From positions 3,373-67,372 of the forward strand of contig NZ_JAFREL010000060.1 in assembly GCF_017377655.1 (NCBI RefSeq): 64,000 nt of DNA. Direction: 5' to 3'. Position numbers and translations under genes: made by a program. Shown here in pieces: positions 51,408 through 59,938 of this stretch; the stretch's first letter is position 1, and each line of letters starts with the position of its first letter. A model generated the notes under the pieces. It was not told the DNA's origin and searched no databases. It saw only the letters and a list, made by a program, of their open reading frames with translations. Source of the stretch: Candidatus Enterococcus ferrettii (GTDB lineage: Bacteria; Bacillota; Bacilli; Lactobacillales; Enterococcaceae).

Positions 51408-52763
51408 ATGAAACGAAAAATTACGTTATTCCTGTTGATGTTGCTAGTAGGCGTAACCTCAGGAATCAGTGCTTATGCGTCAGATGGATTAGACGCCATT
51501 GTAGCACCAACCGGGTTTAAAGCTATTTTAGTTATTGTTCCATTAATACTGGTATTAGTTTTACTGTTTATGAAGGTCGATATGATTATCGCAGGTTTAG
51601 TTGCGGGGATTCTGGCAATGCTGATTGGCGGCATCAGTTTGATGGATGCCAATGCTCAGTTACTGGAGACTATTCCTTCTATGCTAAGCATCACAGTTCC
51701 GATTATTAACTCAGCAGTAGCTATGGCGGTCTTCAAGGCGGGAAGCTACTCGGCAGCATTAACGCTGGCTAAACGTGGAACCAAAGGAAAAGTAGAATAT
51801 GTTTCAGCATTTATCGTGGTTTTATTAGCAGCGGCGACCTACATGTCAGGAATCGGCGGCGGCAGTGCGATGGTTATTGCCCCATTGGCCTTTGCAGCAG
51901 TTGGGGTTGTACCTGAGTTGATTGCTGGGATGTCCTTGGCAGCAGCCGTTTCCTTCACCACTTCACCTGCTTCATTAGAGTCGAGTATTGTTTCTAAGTT
52001 GGGTGATGTAAGTGTCGGTGATTATGTTTCAGTTATGCGTCCTTATTGGTTGGTATTTGTTGTCTTGGCAATCATTTTAGCCTTCTGGGGAACTAAACGC
52101 CGCAATGTTGGCTTCAAGGAATCAGAGGATGATATCTTTGATAAAAAATCCAATGGGGAATTATTCAAATTAACGTTACCGGCTATTTTCTTATTGTTTG
52201 CAGTAATCTTTGGCCCAGTGGTAAATGATTTGATCGGTTTTGCTTTCTTTACACCATTGGTTTATATGATTTTGACCTTAGCTTTAGTATTCGTTTGTAC
52301 AGACTTCACCATGAATCAATCGGTGGAAGCGATGGTAGACGGCTCAACTTATATTTTGACTCGTTTGTTCCAAGTAGGAATTTTCTTAGCATTCATTAAT
52401 GTTATTGCGCAAACTGGTACTTTTGCAGTTATTGCCGGCATTGCTCAAAACGCACCTGAGTTTATTGTAGTACCAGTAGCTATTTTAACTGGAGTGTTAA
52501 TTGGTGTTCCAGCAGGTGCTTACGTAGGATCGGTATTAACGTTAGTATTGCCAGTCGCGGTTTCATTAGGGTTCCCACCGTTAGCATTAGGATTTGTTAC
52601 AATGGGCGTTGGTTTAGGGAGTCAAATGAGTTTTGTAAATATCACCATGCAGGCCTTGTCTTCCGGCTTCCAGATTCCAATTTTGGATGTGGTAAAGGGA
52701 AATGTGAAGTGGCTGAGTCTAGCCTCGGTTCTACTATTAGCAATTGGTTTAATTTTTGGGTAA
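51408..52763 (+). CDS. Ion-transporter-superfamily permease of the ureide operon
   Basis: 451 residues. A hydrophobic signal-like N-terminus ending near ISAYAS is followed by about 11-12 membrane helices. A central re-entrant-type segment SFTTSPASLESSIVSKLGD and a later VGLGSQMSFVNI resemble the helical-hairpin repeats of the IT superfamily (citrate/dicarboxylate transporters). By position it should import the substrate that feeds the amidohydrolase and carbamoyltransferase. The family is not an allantoin permease of the NCS1 (AllW/PucI) type, which points to a different, probably anionic substrate. Confidence 0.75.
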   Translation: MKRKITLFLLMLLVGVTSGISAYASDGLDAIVAPTGFKAILVIVPLILVLVLLFMKVDMIIAGLVAGILAMLIGGISLMDANAQLLETIPSMLSITVPIINSAVAMAVFKAGSYSAALTLAKRGTKGKVEYVSAFIVVLLAAATYMSGIGGGSAMVIAPLAFAAVGVVPELIAGMSLAAAVSFTTSPASLESSIVSKLGDVSVGDYVSVMRPYWLVFVVLAIILAFWGTKRRNVGFKESEDDIFDKKSNGELFKLTLPAIFLLFAVIFGPVVNDLIGFAFFTPLVYMILTLALVFVCTDFTMNQSVEAMVDGSTYILTRLFQVGIFLAFINVIAQTGTFAVIAGIAQNAPEFIVVPVAILTGVLIGVPAGAYVGSVLTLVLPVAVSLGFPPLALGFVTMGVGLGSQMSFVNITMQALSSGFQIPILDVVKGNVKWLSLASVLLLAIGLIFG

Positions 52764-52791
52764 TATAAAAAAAGACATAGGAGTGAACAGA

Positions 52792-54015
52792 ATGGATTTA
52801 TTAATTAGACAAGCAAGATTAAATGATGGCGAAGCGTTGCAGGATATCGCGATTGAAAACGGCAAGATTGTCAAAATTGCACCGACTATTGACGAAAACG
52901 CCAATGAAGTAATCGAAGCGGAAGGGCGAGTATTGATTCCAGGACTAGTGGAAAGCCACATTCATTTGGATAAAGCCTTAATCGCCGACCGTGAGCCTAA
53001 CAAATCTGGTACTTTAAAAGAAGCGATTCAAGTAACCGCAAAACTGAAGCCAACGTTCACTGAAGAAGATGTTTATACACGGGCGAAGCAAGCCTTGGAA
53101 ATGATTATTCGTCGTGGGGCAACGACAGTTAGAACCCATTCCGAATTTGATCCAGCCCAAGGATTTACTGGCTTCAACATGATTTTAAAATTAAAAGAAG
53201 AATACAAAGATATGATTGATATGCAGGTGGTGGCCTTCCCGCAAGAGGGAATTTTTAAAGCACCTGGTACTGAGAAAATGATGTACGAAGCGATGGATAT
53301 GGGTGCTGATGTAGTAGGCGGTATTCCTTACAATGATGCACCAGCGAATGAGCACATTGATTTGATATTTGAAATTGCCAAAAAATACGATAAGGACATT
53401 GACCTGCATCAAGATTTTGCTGATGAAGCCGATGAAACGTCGATTGAATATCTATGTGAAAAGACGATTAAAGAAGGATACGAAGGTCGCGTATCAGTAG
53501 GGCATTTGACTGCTTTACACGCAATGAAGAAAGATGAGTTGGACCGTGTGATCGGAAAAATGGCTGAAGCTAAGATCAATGTGATGCCATTACCAGCTAC
53601 TGACTTGCATTTAGGTGCACGTAATGATGAGTACAATGTTCGCCGTGCAGTAACACCTATCCGCAAGCTTCGGGACGCGGGTGTGAATATTTGTTTGGCA
53701 ACTAATAACATTCGAAATGCTTTCACACCTTATGGCAATGGTGATCTGATTCAAATTGCAATGCTAGCTGTTCCAGTAGGGCATTTGGGCGGAGCCGATG
53801 ATTTACCAACGGTTTTACCGATGATTACTGAAAACCCAGCTAAAGCTTTAGGCCTAACTGATTATGGAATTGAAGAAGGTAAGAAGGCTGATTTAGTTTT
53901 ATTGGATACTAAAGTTAAAGCCAATGCGATTATCGATATTCCTGAACGGGTTTATGTCATTAAAAATGGTCGCGTAACAGTGAAGGTGGATACTAAAGTA
54001 ACTATCAATCGCTAA
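52792..54015 (+). CDS. Cytosine-deaminase-like amidohydrolase with altered metal site
   Basis: 407 residues from the ATG at 52792 (AGGAGTG site 6 nt upstream); an upstream ATG at 52756 overlaps the permease gene. The TIM-barrel motifs are HIHLD (H56, H58), AFPQEGI, DLHQDF (H206) and GHLTALH (H238). The position of the metal-binding, catalytic Asp of CodA (GHDD) reads ATNNIRN, so Asn305/Asn306 replace Asp. The family hydrolyses cyclic amidines and amides such as cytosine or N-alkyl triazines. In this operon it may open a cyclic ureide to the carbamoyl compound used by AllFG; the Asn change means the mechanism or even activity is uncertain. Confidence 0.85.
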   Translation: MDLLIRQARLNDGEALQDIAIENGKIVKIAPTIDENANEVIEAEGRVLIPGLVESHIHLDKALIADREPNKSGTLKEAIQVTAKLKPTFTEEDVYTRAKQALEMIIRRGATTVRTHSEFDPAQGFTGFNMILKLKEEYKDMIDMQVVAFPQEGIFKAPGTEKMMYEAMDMGADVVGGIPYNDAPANEHIDLIFEIAKKYDKDIDLHQDFADEADETSIEYLCEKTIKEGYEGRVSVGHLTALHAMKKDELDRVIGKMAEAKINVMPLPATDLHLGARNDEYNVRRAVTPIRKLRDAGVNICLATNNIRNAFTPYGNGDLIQIAMLAVPVGHLGGADDLPTVLPMITENPAKALGLTDYGIEEGKKADLVLLDTKVKANAIIDIPERVYVIKNGRVTVKVDTKVTINR

Positions 54016-54038
54016 TTTGTAAAAAGGAGTACTGCAAC

Positions 54039-54863
54039 GTGAAGAATACTTGTCAGATAAGTTCATATTTAGCAACCTTGGATTGCTTCGGCAAAATCGG
54101 ACAGGTTCACAGCGTTTTCCAGCACTCCTTTAATTTGATTATTAATGAGCACCTGCTGCATGTCTCCGATACGGAAGACTTTTTGTCTAGTTTCGGAATT
54201 CGTATTACAACAGAAAGCTTTGAGGCAGTAAAGCCTTTTTGTCATCAAGGAAATGTCGTTAAATTAACCCCTGATTCAATGGTTTTTTACAGTCAAAAAG
54301 GAACGAAAAAAATCAAATTTAGCTCAGTGGACTCAGTTCCTTTAGAATTGTCTACAATTTTCTTTAATTCCACGGTACTTAGAACGATGATTGCTGAACT
54401 GGAAAACTTTCAGCTGCAACCTCAGCTGGGCTTGATTATTGAAGAAAAGGAATCGGCTTTTTTTGAGTTTCTGATGCGGCCTAATCTAGACAGTGAAGTT
54501 TGGAATCAGCTGACGACTTATTTCGTTGGGCGCGGTCAAGGATTAACTCCTAGCGGTGATGATTTGCTGATGGGGTATCTATTTGTATTAATCAGTTATC
54601 AATTGCCGGAAGCCAATCAGCTGATAACCGCTTTGGCTTCAAAAACTGATCGAACAACCATTGTCAGCCAGAATTATCTGGAGGCAATGATTGCTGGCTT
54701 TGCTAGTTCACCTTTTGTTGAGCTGCAGCAGAAAATGAATCAGGCGGCAAGTGAAGCTGAATTGGCTCAAGCGTTACAAAGGATTTTATCAATCGGGGAA
54801 ACCTCAGGAAAAGATACGGCCTACGGTATTTTGCTAGGCTTAAATGCAGTAAAAAACAAATGA
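54039..54863 (+). CDS. DUF2877 protein, AllH-like carbamoyltransferase subunit
   Basis: 274 residues from a GTG start after AAAAAGGAG. The family signature GRGQGLTPSGDDLLMGYLF is at about residue 164, and a second Gly-rich segment SIGETSGKDTAYGILLGL is near the C-terminus. E. coli YlbF/AllH is of this family and is the third component of oxamate carbamoyltransferase. Its presence here strongly supports the assignment of the AllFG fusion. It ends the operon; its stop codon lies inside a 42-bp palindrome. Confidence 0.87.
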   Translation: MKNTCQISSYLATLDCFGKIGQVHSVFQHSFNLIINEHLLHVSDTEDFLSSFGIRITTESFEAVKPFCHQGNVVKLTPDSMVFYSQKGTKKIKFSSVDSVPLELSTIFFNSTVLRTMIAELENFQLQPQLGLIIEEKESAFFEFLMRPNLDSEVWNQLTTYFVGRGQGLTPSGDDLLMGYLFVLISYQLPEANQLITALASKTDRTTIVSQNYLEAMIAGFASSPFVELQQKMNQAASEAELAQALQRILSIGETSGKDTAYGILLGLNAVKNK

Positions 54864-54894
54864 GGAAGCTTAATTAAGCTTCCTCATTTGTTTT
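54853..54894. terminator. Perfect 42-bp palindrome, bidirectional terminator
   Basis: The two 21-nt arms (54853-54873 and 54874-54894) are exact complements with no loop bases; the core is GCTTAATTAAGC. The arms start with A-runs and end in T-runs, giving terminators in both directions. The stop codons of both convergent genes lie within it. Confidence 0.88.
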
Positions 54895-55311
54895 GTAATA
54901 CTCCATAAATAGTTGATGTAATATGGGATGCTGACGTTTTAAGTGAACCAGTCGATTGGATTCACTGGACATAAAGCAATGCTCACTGGTTCCGAGGGTA
55001 GTGATCGTTTCCGTTGCTAGGTTAATGACTTGGTACTCAAAATTCAAACGAGTTCCGGTATATTTACTGATAATCGGATGAATTAGAACTTCGTCACCGA
55101 ACCGAACCATCTCTTTGTAGGTGCTGCTAACTCCTAAAACCGGAACAATAATCCCTTCTCGTTCAATTCGTTCAAAGGGATAGCCAGTGAATTCCAGCAA
55201 ATCGACACGAGCTTCCTCAAACCAGCGAATATAATTGGAATGGTGAATGATCCCCATTTTGTCGGTTTCGTAATAAAAAGGTTTGCGGGTGTAACCTGGG
55301 TAAGATTTCAT
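54874..55311 (-). CDS. Acyl-CoA thioesterase, YbgC/4HBT hotdog family
   Basis: 145 residues. The active-site segment YYETDKMGIIHHSNYIRWFEEAR corresponds to the 4-hydroxybenzoyl-CoA thioesterase type, with Asp (ETDKMG) as catalytic residue. A later RLNFEYQV strand is typical of the hotdog fold. It hydrolyses short or aromatic acyl-CoA; the substrate is unknown. It overlaps the NnrD gene by 4 nt (ATGA). Confidence 0.9.
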   Translation of the reverse strand: MKSYPGYTRKPFYYETDKMGIIHHSNYIRWFEEARVDLLEFTGYPFERIEREGIIVPVLGVSSTYKEMVRFGDEVLIHPIISKYTGTRLNFEYQVINLATETITTLGTSEHCFMSSESNRLVHLKRQHPILHQLFMEYYKTNEEA

Positions 55312-56153
55312 TCTTCTGTCCTTTCTTTTTGCGCGTAGTTTTTCATATAGCGAGAGATTTCTTGGCTGATGGATGTAGGAATCACCACATAATGCTCCTG
55401 TGCAAGGTCATCCCCGATTTTACTATGGAGATAGACCGCTGCTGCAATGCTTTCGCTGCTGCCACCAAACTGAGCAATAAATCCAGCTATCATTCCGGCC
55501 AAGGTATCCCCCGTTCCGCCAGTTGCCATGGCAGCATTTCCAACCGTATTATGCCAAATCTGATTACCATCGTAAATCTCTGTACGATGGCTTTTTAGTA
55601 CGATCGTAGCCGTCAACTCTTTTTGTTTTTCTTGATTGTTCTCAGGTGTCTGCTTATCGATTTCTAGGCCGCTTAGCCGCTGCCATTCTTTTTGATGAGG
55701 AGTAAACACCACTTTTTCCGGATATTTCAAAGGCAGCTGATGACTGGCAAACAATGTAATCGCCGACCCATCAATAATCAGCCACTGATTTTCCTGTTGA
55801 AGGGATAAGATTTTTTTTAGAATCGATAAGACTGTGACACTTAGCCCCAATCCTGGACCGACCAAAATCACATTAACATTCTTTAGCAGCTCCACCAGCA
55901 GCTCCGTATCAGAAAAATCAACGACCATTGCTTCTGGCAGTCGAGCATGCAGGGGGGCATGGTTTTTTTCAGCTGTAACGACGGTTGTCAACCCAGCTCC
56001 AGTATTGATACAAGCTTCAGCGCTCATAATAATTGCGCCGCCGTATTGATTATTTCCACCGATTAAAACTGCCCGTCCAAAGGTTCCTTTATGAGAATTT
56101 TCTGGACGTTGAGTAATGACTTTTATCAAAATGTCTTCGGTCAGTTGGTTCAC
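55308..56153 (-). CDS. nnrD: ADP/ATP-dependent NAD(P)HX dehydratase
   Basis: 281 residues from the GTG at 56153, which has GAGGGTG upstream; a longer in-frame form from 56198 lacks a site. Ribokinase-like fold with HKGTFGRAVLIGG near the N-terminus, VFTPHQKEW and the catalytic-Asp motif NAAMATGGTGDTLAGMIAG. It repairs hydrated NAD(P)H. The usual epimerase partner (NnrE) is not fused or adjacent. Confidence 0.93.
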   Translation of the reverse strand: MNQLTEDILIKVITQRPENSHKGTFGRAVLIGGNNQYGGAIIMSAEACINTGAGLTTVVTAEKNHAPLHARLPEAMVVDFSDTELLVELLKNVNVILVGPGLGLSVTVLSILKKILSLQQENQWLIIDGSAITLFASHQLPLKYPEKVVFTPHQKEWQRLSGLEIDKQTPENNQEKQKELTATIVLKSHRTEIYDGNQIWHNTVGNAAMATGGTGDTLAGMIAGFIAQFGGSSESIAAAVYLHSKIGDDLAQEHYVVIPTSISQEISRYMKNYAQKERTEE

Positions 56154-56292
56154 AGGGTTCACCCTCTTTATGCTTTTCTTCTTATTATAAAACAACATTT
56201 GTCATCTGTCTTGAATAGTCGGTTTATTTTGTTTTCATTTTGTAATTCAGAGTGCTATCATAAAAGTGGTAAAAACAAGGAGGATGAATGCA

Positions 56293-57705
56293 ATGACCAT
56301 CGATTGGAAAAAAGAAGTCGAAGCACGGAAAGACGACTTGTTAAACGATTTGAACGACTTGTTGCGGATTAACAGCGAACGTGACGACAGTCAAGCAACA
56401 AAGGAGGCTCCATTTGGACCAGGCCCTAAAGAAGCTTTGGAAAAAATGCTTACTATTGCAGAGCGTGACGGGTTTTCTACCAAAAATGTGGACAACTATG
56501 CGGGACACATTGATTTTGGCGAAGGGGACGAAACCTTAGGGATCTTCGGACACTTAGATGTTGTACCAGCTGGTGATGGCTGGGATACTGATCCCTATGA
56601 ACCAGTTGTAAAAGACGGCAAATTATATGCCCGCGGATCAAGCGACGACAAGGGTCCAACCGTTGCGGCTTATTATGCAATGAAAATGATTAAGGAATTA
56701 GACCTGCCTGTTTCTAAAAAAATTCGTTTTGTCATCGGAACTGATGAAGAAAGCGGCTGGGCAGATATGGATTATTACTTTGAACATGAAGAAAAACCTG
56801 ATTTTGGCTTCTCACCTGATGCTGAGTTCCCAATGATCAATGGAGAAAAAGGCAATGTCACCTTTGTTCCTCATTTTGACGGAACCAACGGTGTTGATTA
56901 TGTATTAAGCAGCTTTAACGCTGGCCTGCGTGCCAATATGGTTCCTGGCAATGCCAAAGCAGTTATTCAAACACCCGATGAAGCAGCTGCCCAAACGTTA
57001 GCCAATGACTTTGCAGATTACGTAGAAAATAATCCAATCAGTGGTAATGCTGAAGTGAAGGGCAATGAAGTCTCTATCGATCTTGTTGGTAAAGCAGCAC
57101 ATGGTGCCAGCCCTCAATCAGGAATCAATGCTGGAACCTTCTTAGCAGTTTTCTTGAGCAATTATGATTTTGATGGTGCTGCGAAAGCTTTTATTGATTA
57201 TTCAGCTAATTACATTCATGAAGATGTTTATGGCAAAAACTTGGGTGTAGCTTACCAAGATGATGTTATGGGTGAATTAACTATGAATGCAGGTGTCTTC
57301 CAATTTGAAAACGGACAAGATGAAGACAACCAAATCGTCTTAAACTTCCGTTATCCAAAAGGCATTACTGCCGAAGAAATCGAAAGCACATTAACTGATC
57401 TATTTGCCGACAACGCAAAGGTCTTGTTAGATGGTCATCACATGCTGCCTCACTATGTTTCAGGAGATGACGAGCTAGTTGCTACTTTGATGGATGTTTT
57501 TGAAGAGCATACCGGATTAAAGGGTGAAGAAAAAATCATCGGTGGAGGAACCTTTGGCCGTCTATTAGAACGCGGTGTTGCTTATGGTGCGCAATTCCCA
57601 GGTTATACCGACACCATGCACCAAGCCAATGAATTTATGCCAGTAGAAGATATCTTACGGGCAACAGCTATCTATGCTGATGCGATTTATCGCTTGGCAA
57701 AATAG
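56293..57705 (+). CDS. pepV: Dipeptidase PepV
   Basis: 470 residues, exactly the family length, from the ATG at 56293 (GGAGG 9 nt upstream; an ATG at 56284 abuts the site). M20 metallopeptidase: GHLDVVPAGDGW (zinc His, Asp), SSDDKGPTVAAYYAMK, the general base in GTDEESGW, and the final MHQANEFMPVEDI. It cleaves dipeptides, including Xaa-His types, in the cytoplasm. Ends in a long terminator. Confidence 0.96.
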   Translation: MTIDWKKEVEARKDDLLNDLNDLLRINSERDDSQATKEAPFGPGPKEALEKMLTIAERDGFSTKNVDNYAGHIDFGEGDETLGIFGHLDVVPAGDGWDTDPYEPVVKDGKLYARGSSDDKGPTVAAYYAMKMIKELDLPVSKKIRFVIGTDEESGWADMDYYFEHEEKPDFGFSPDAEFPMINGEKGNVTFVPHFDGTNGVDYVLSSFNAGLRANMVPGNAKAVIQTPDEAAAQTLANDFADYVENNPISGNAEVKGNEVSIDLVGKAAHGASPQSGINAGTFLAVFLSNYDFDGAAKAFIDYSANYIHEDVYGKNLGVAYQDDVMGELTMNAGVFQFENGQDEDNQIVLNFRYPKGITAEEIESTLTDLFADNAKVLLDGHHMLPHYVSGDDELVATLMDVFEEHTGLKGEEKIIGGGTFGRLLERGVAYGAQFPGYTDTMHQANEFMPVEDILRATAIYADAIYRLAK

Positions 57706-57710
57706 TAAAC

Positions 57711-57751
57711 AAAAAGGTTACGAAAATCCAAAAGATTTTCGTAACCTTTTT
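57711..57751. terminator. Terminator after pepV
   Basis: An 18-bp perfect stem (57711-57728 with 57734-57751) around a CAAAA loop, A-run on the left and T-run on the right, so it can act on both strands. It touches the minus-strand stop codon at 57750-57752. Confidence 0.9.
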
Positions 57752-58082
57752 ACATAGCTAAGCGATCAATAGTTAAGACTGCTCCGGTTTTGGCATCCGC
57801 CATAAATTCGTAAGCAACCAATTTTCCATCCTCAAGACGGGTGATGCCGCCCTCTACACCATTCATACGAATGGCAAATTTCCTTAAAGGTTTTGTCTCA
57901 AAAGAGATCCAGGAGCCTTCAATAGGACCTTCTTCTAGAAATGCTTTTTTGATGCGATTTAAAATTTCATCCGGGGATAAATTTTGTTTTTTCTGAAACC
58001 AGTAACTACCAGCAATTCCACCCACTAGTCCAAAAGTTGAACCAATCAGTAAGCCGCGGGAAAAATCTGTGTGTTTGCCCAT
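57750..58082 (-). CDS. PepSY-domain small membrane protein
   Basis: 110 residues from the second ATG (58082), 9 nt after GGAGGG; the first ATG (58088) is only 3 nt away. One N-terminal helix (LLIGSTFGLVGGIAGSYWF) anchors it, followed by a PepSY-like domain (about 40-110: SPDEILNRIKKAFLEEG to AKTGAVLTIDRL). PepSY domains often inhibit or modulate peptidases; its neighbour is pepV, but that is cytoplasmic, so a link is not implied. Confidence 0.8.
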   Translation of the reverse strand: MGKHTDFSRGLLIGSTFGLVGGIAGSYWFQKKQNLSPDEILNRIKKAFLEEGPIEGSWISFETKPLRKFAIRMNGVEGGITRLEDGKLVAYEFMADAKTGAVLTIDRLAM

Positions 58083-58228
58083 GTGCATAAACCCTCCTGC
58101 CGTCTATTTCCCATCAATTTTAACATAGATTTGCTTAAAAGGTCTGTTTAATTGCCAAAATACTTTCTTTCGCAAAACAAAAAGAAACGTGTATAATTAA
58201 AGTAACAAAAGAAAAGGTCGTGACGCAA

Positions 58229-58546
58229 ATGATTATTCCAAAAAATATTGAGGAACTAGCCAATTATGTAAAAAAAGGGAAAAATGTCTTCTTCTTTACT
58301 GCCGATTGGTGTGGTGACTGCAGCTTTATCAAGCCGCAAATGCCGGAAACTGAAGCAGCTTTTCCTCAGTTTCAGTTCATTCAAGTCGATCGAGATGACT
58401 ATTTGGATGTAGCCGCTGAATGGAATATTTTTGGAATTCCTAGTTTTGTTGTGACTAATGACGGAGAAGAGTTAGGGCGTCTGGTAAATAAGAACCGTAA
58501 GACGAAAGAAGAGATCGTGGACTTTTTGGAAAAAGTGGAAGGGTAA
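58229..58546 (+). CDS. Thioredoxin-family protein
   Basis: 105 residues (a GTG three codons earlier is another possible start). The redox motif is WCGDC in FFFTADWCGDCSFIKPQMPE, followed by the cis-Pro loop GIPSFVV. The CGDC active site is non-standard (thioredoxin itself has CGPC) and marks a thioredoxin-like group common in lactic acid bacteria. It probably reduces cytoplasmic disulfides. The next gene starts right after its stop. Confidence 0.9.
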   Translation: MIIPKNIEELANYVKKGKNVFFFTADWCGDCSFIKPQMPETEAAFPQFQFIQVDRDDYLDVAAEWNIFGIPSFVVTNDGEELGRLVNKNRKTKEEIVDFLEKVEG

Positions 58547-59020
58547 GTGAAAGAAATGATTATACAAAATTATCAGCGCATCTTAGTAGGTACGGATGGT
58601 AGTGATCAAGCACTTGAGGCATTCAAGAATGCCCTGTCTGTTGCTAAACGTAATCAAGGGAAGGTTTATGTCGCACATGTCTTGGACAATCAAGCCTACA
58701 ATATTATGGGCTATTCTTCGTTAAACGAAAACATCATTGATCAGCAAACCAATGATGCCAAACAGCTAATCACTGAGTATCGGAAGCTTGCCAAGGAATT
58801 CGGCTACGATGAAGTGGAAGGAATTTTGGCTTACGGATCGGCCAAAGAAGCGATGGCTCACAAGCTGCCAGAAAAATATGGCATTGATCTAATTATGGTT
58901 GGACAATCGGGGTTAAATGCGGTTGAACGGTTTATGACTGGTAGTGTAGCAAGCTATGTCATTAAGGAAGCACCTTGTGATGTACTTATCGTTCATCCAA
59001 GTAAAGAAGCTGGTGAATAG
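58547..59020 (+). CDS. Universal stress protein UspA
   Basis: 157 residues from a GTG directly after the thioredoxin stop codon. The N-terminal ILVGTDGSDQALEAFKNAL and the ATP-binding loop VGQSGLNAVERFMTGSVASYV (GxxGxnnxGSxS pattern) are present, so it is a nucleotide-binding UspA. Its precise cellular role is unknown. Likely co-transcribed with the thioredoxin-like gene. Confidence 0.94.
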   Translation: MKEMIIQNYQRILVGTDGSDQALEAFKNALSVAKRNQGKVYVAHVLDNQAYNIMGYSSLNENIIDQQTNDAKQLITEYRKLAKEFGYDEVEGILAYGSAKEAMAHKLPEKYGIDLIMVGQSGLNAVERFMTGSVASYVIKEAPCDVLIVHPSKEAGE

Positions 59021-59125
59021 CCAGCTTTTCTTTTGCAGCAAAGTAGTTTTATTAAATGAAAAATCTCTCATGAACTTTTTTGCTTTTTTTGTTAAGATAC
59101 CAGAGGATTAAAGGGAGGTCACAGC

Positions 59126-59737
59126 ATGATTTTTGCTTATAACAAGGAAACAATCGGCGATACACTACTAGTGATCGTTGCCAATGATGAAAACAAAGAA
59201 AATCAAACTGAGCGTAAAGCAAATGTTGCGCGGATTCAAACTAACGAAGGACAAACCGTTGCTTGGAATTTCTTCAACGTCTCCGAATATTTGACGATTG
59301 AAGGCAAGGGTCAGGTAACTTTGAATGATGAAGAAATTGGTGTATTGAATAAACAAATGGAAATGGCTGGTTTTGAAGAACGCTTAGCATCAGACGATGA
59401 ACCGAAAATCGTAGTAGGTTACGTGAAGACCTGTGTCGATCATCCTGATTCAGACCATTTGCATATCACTGAAACAGAAGTAGATAACGGAAAAGTACTG
59501 CAAATTGTCTGCGGTGCCAGCAATATTGCGGCTGGACAAAAAGTGGTAGTTGCTAAACCAGGTGCTATGATGCCTGATGGTTTAATGATCTGGCCTGGCA
59601 AATTACGGGGCGTGGAAAGCTATGGCATGATTTGTTCAGCTAAAGAATTGCATCTGCCGAATGCCTCAGAGAAAAAAGGAATCTTGGTTCTTAATGAAGA
59701 TGCCGTAGTGGGCGAAGCTTTTCAAGTAGGAAAATAA
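59126..59737 (+). CDS. ytpR: YtpR-family tRNA-binding protein
   Basis: 203 residues: an N-terminal DUF4479 domain (about 1-85) and a C-terminal EMAP/tRNA-binding OB-fold (about 95-200; VGYVKTCVDHPDSDHLHITE, QIVCGASNIAAGQKVVVA, SYGMICSAKEL). This is the domain found at the start of PheT and in MetG tails. AGGGAGGT precedes the ATG. Exact role is not established. A terminator follows. Confidence 0.94.
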   Translation: MIFAYNKETIGDTLLVIVANDENKENQTERKANVARIQTNEGQTVAWNFFNVSEYLTIEGKGQVTLNDEEIGVLNKQMEMAGFEERLASDDEPKIVVGYVKTCVDHPDSDHLHITETEVDNGKVLQIVCGASNIAAGQKVVVAKPGAMMPDGLMIWPGKLRGVESYGMICSAKELHLPNASEKKGILVLNEDAVVGEAFQVGK

Positions 59738-59742
59738 GCAAT

Positions 59743-59779
59743 AGCTAAACGAAGAACCCCTTCGTTTGGCTATTTTTTT
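59743..59779 (+). terminator. Terminator after ytpR
   Basis: AGCTAAACGAAG and CTTCGTTTGGCT form a stem around AACCC, followed by seven T residues. Confidence 0.88.
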
Positions 59780-59938
59780 GCTGAAAATCATAAAAAAACC
59801 GTGTTTTTTGAAAAATATCCTACTAATTGTTTGTTAAATCGGTCTTAAGACTTTTGACAGAAATTCAGATAATGGCTATCCTTGATTAGAATAAAGAAAA
59901 TTTCTGAAAAAATGAAATTTTGTATCAAGGAGGTTGAA

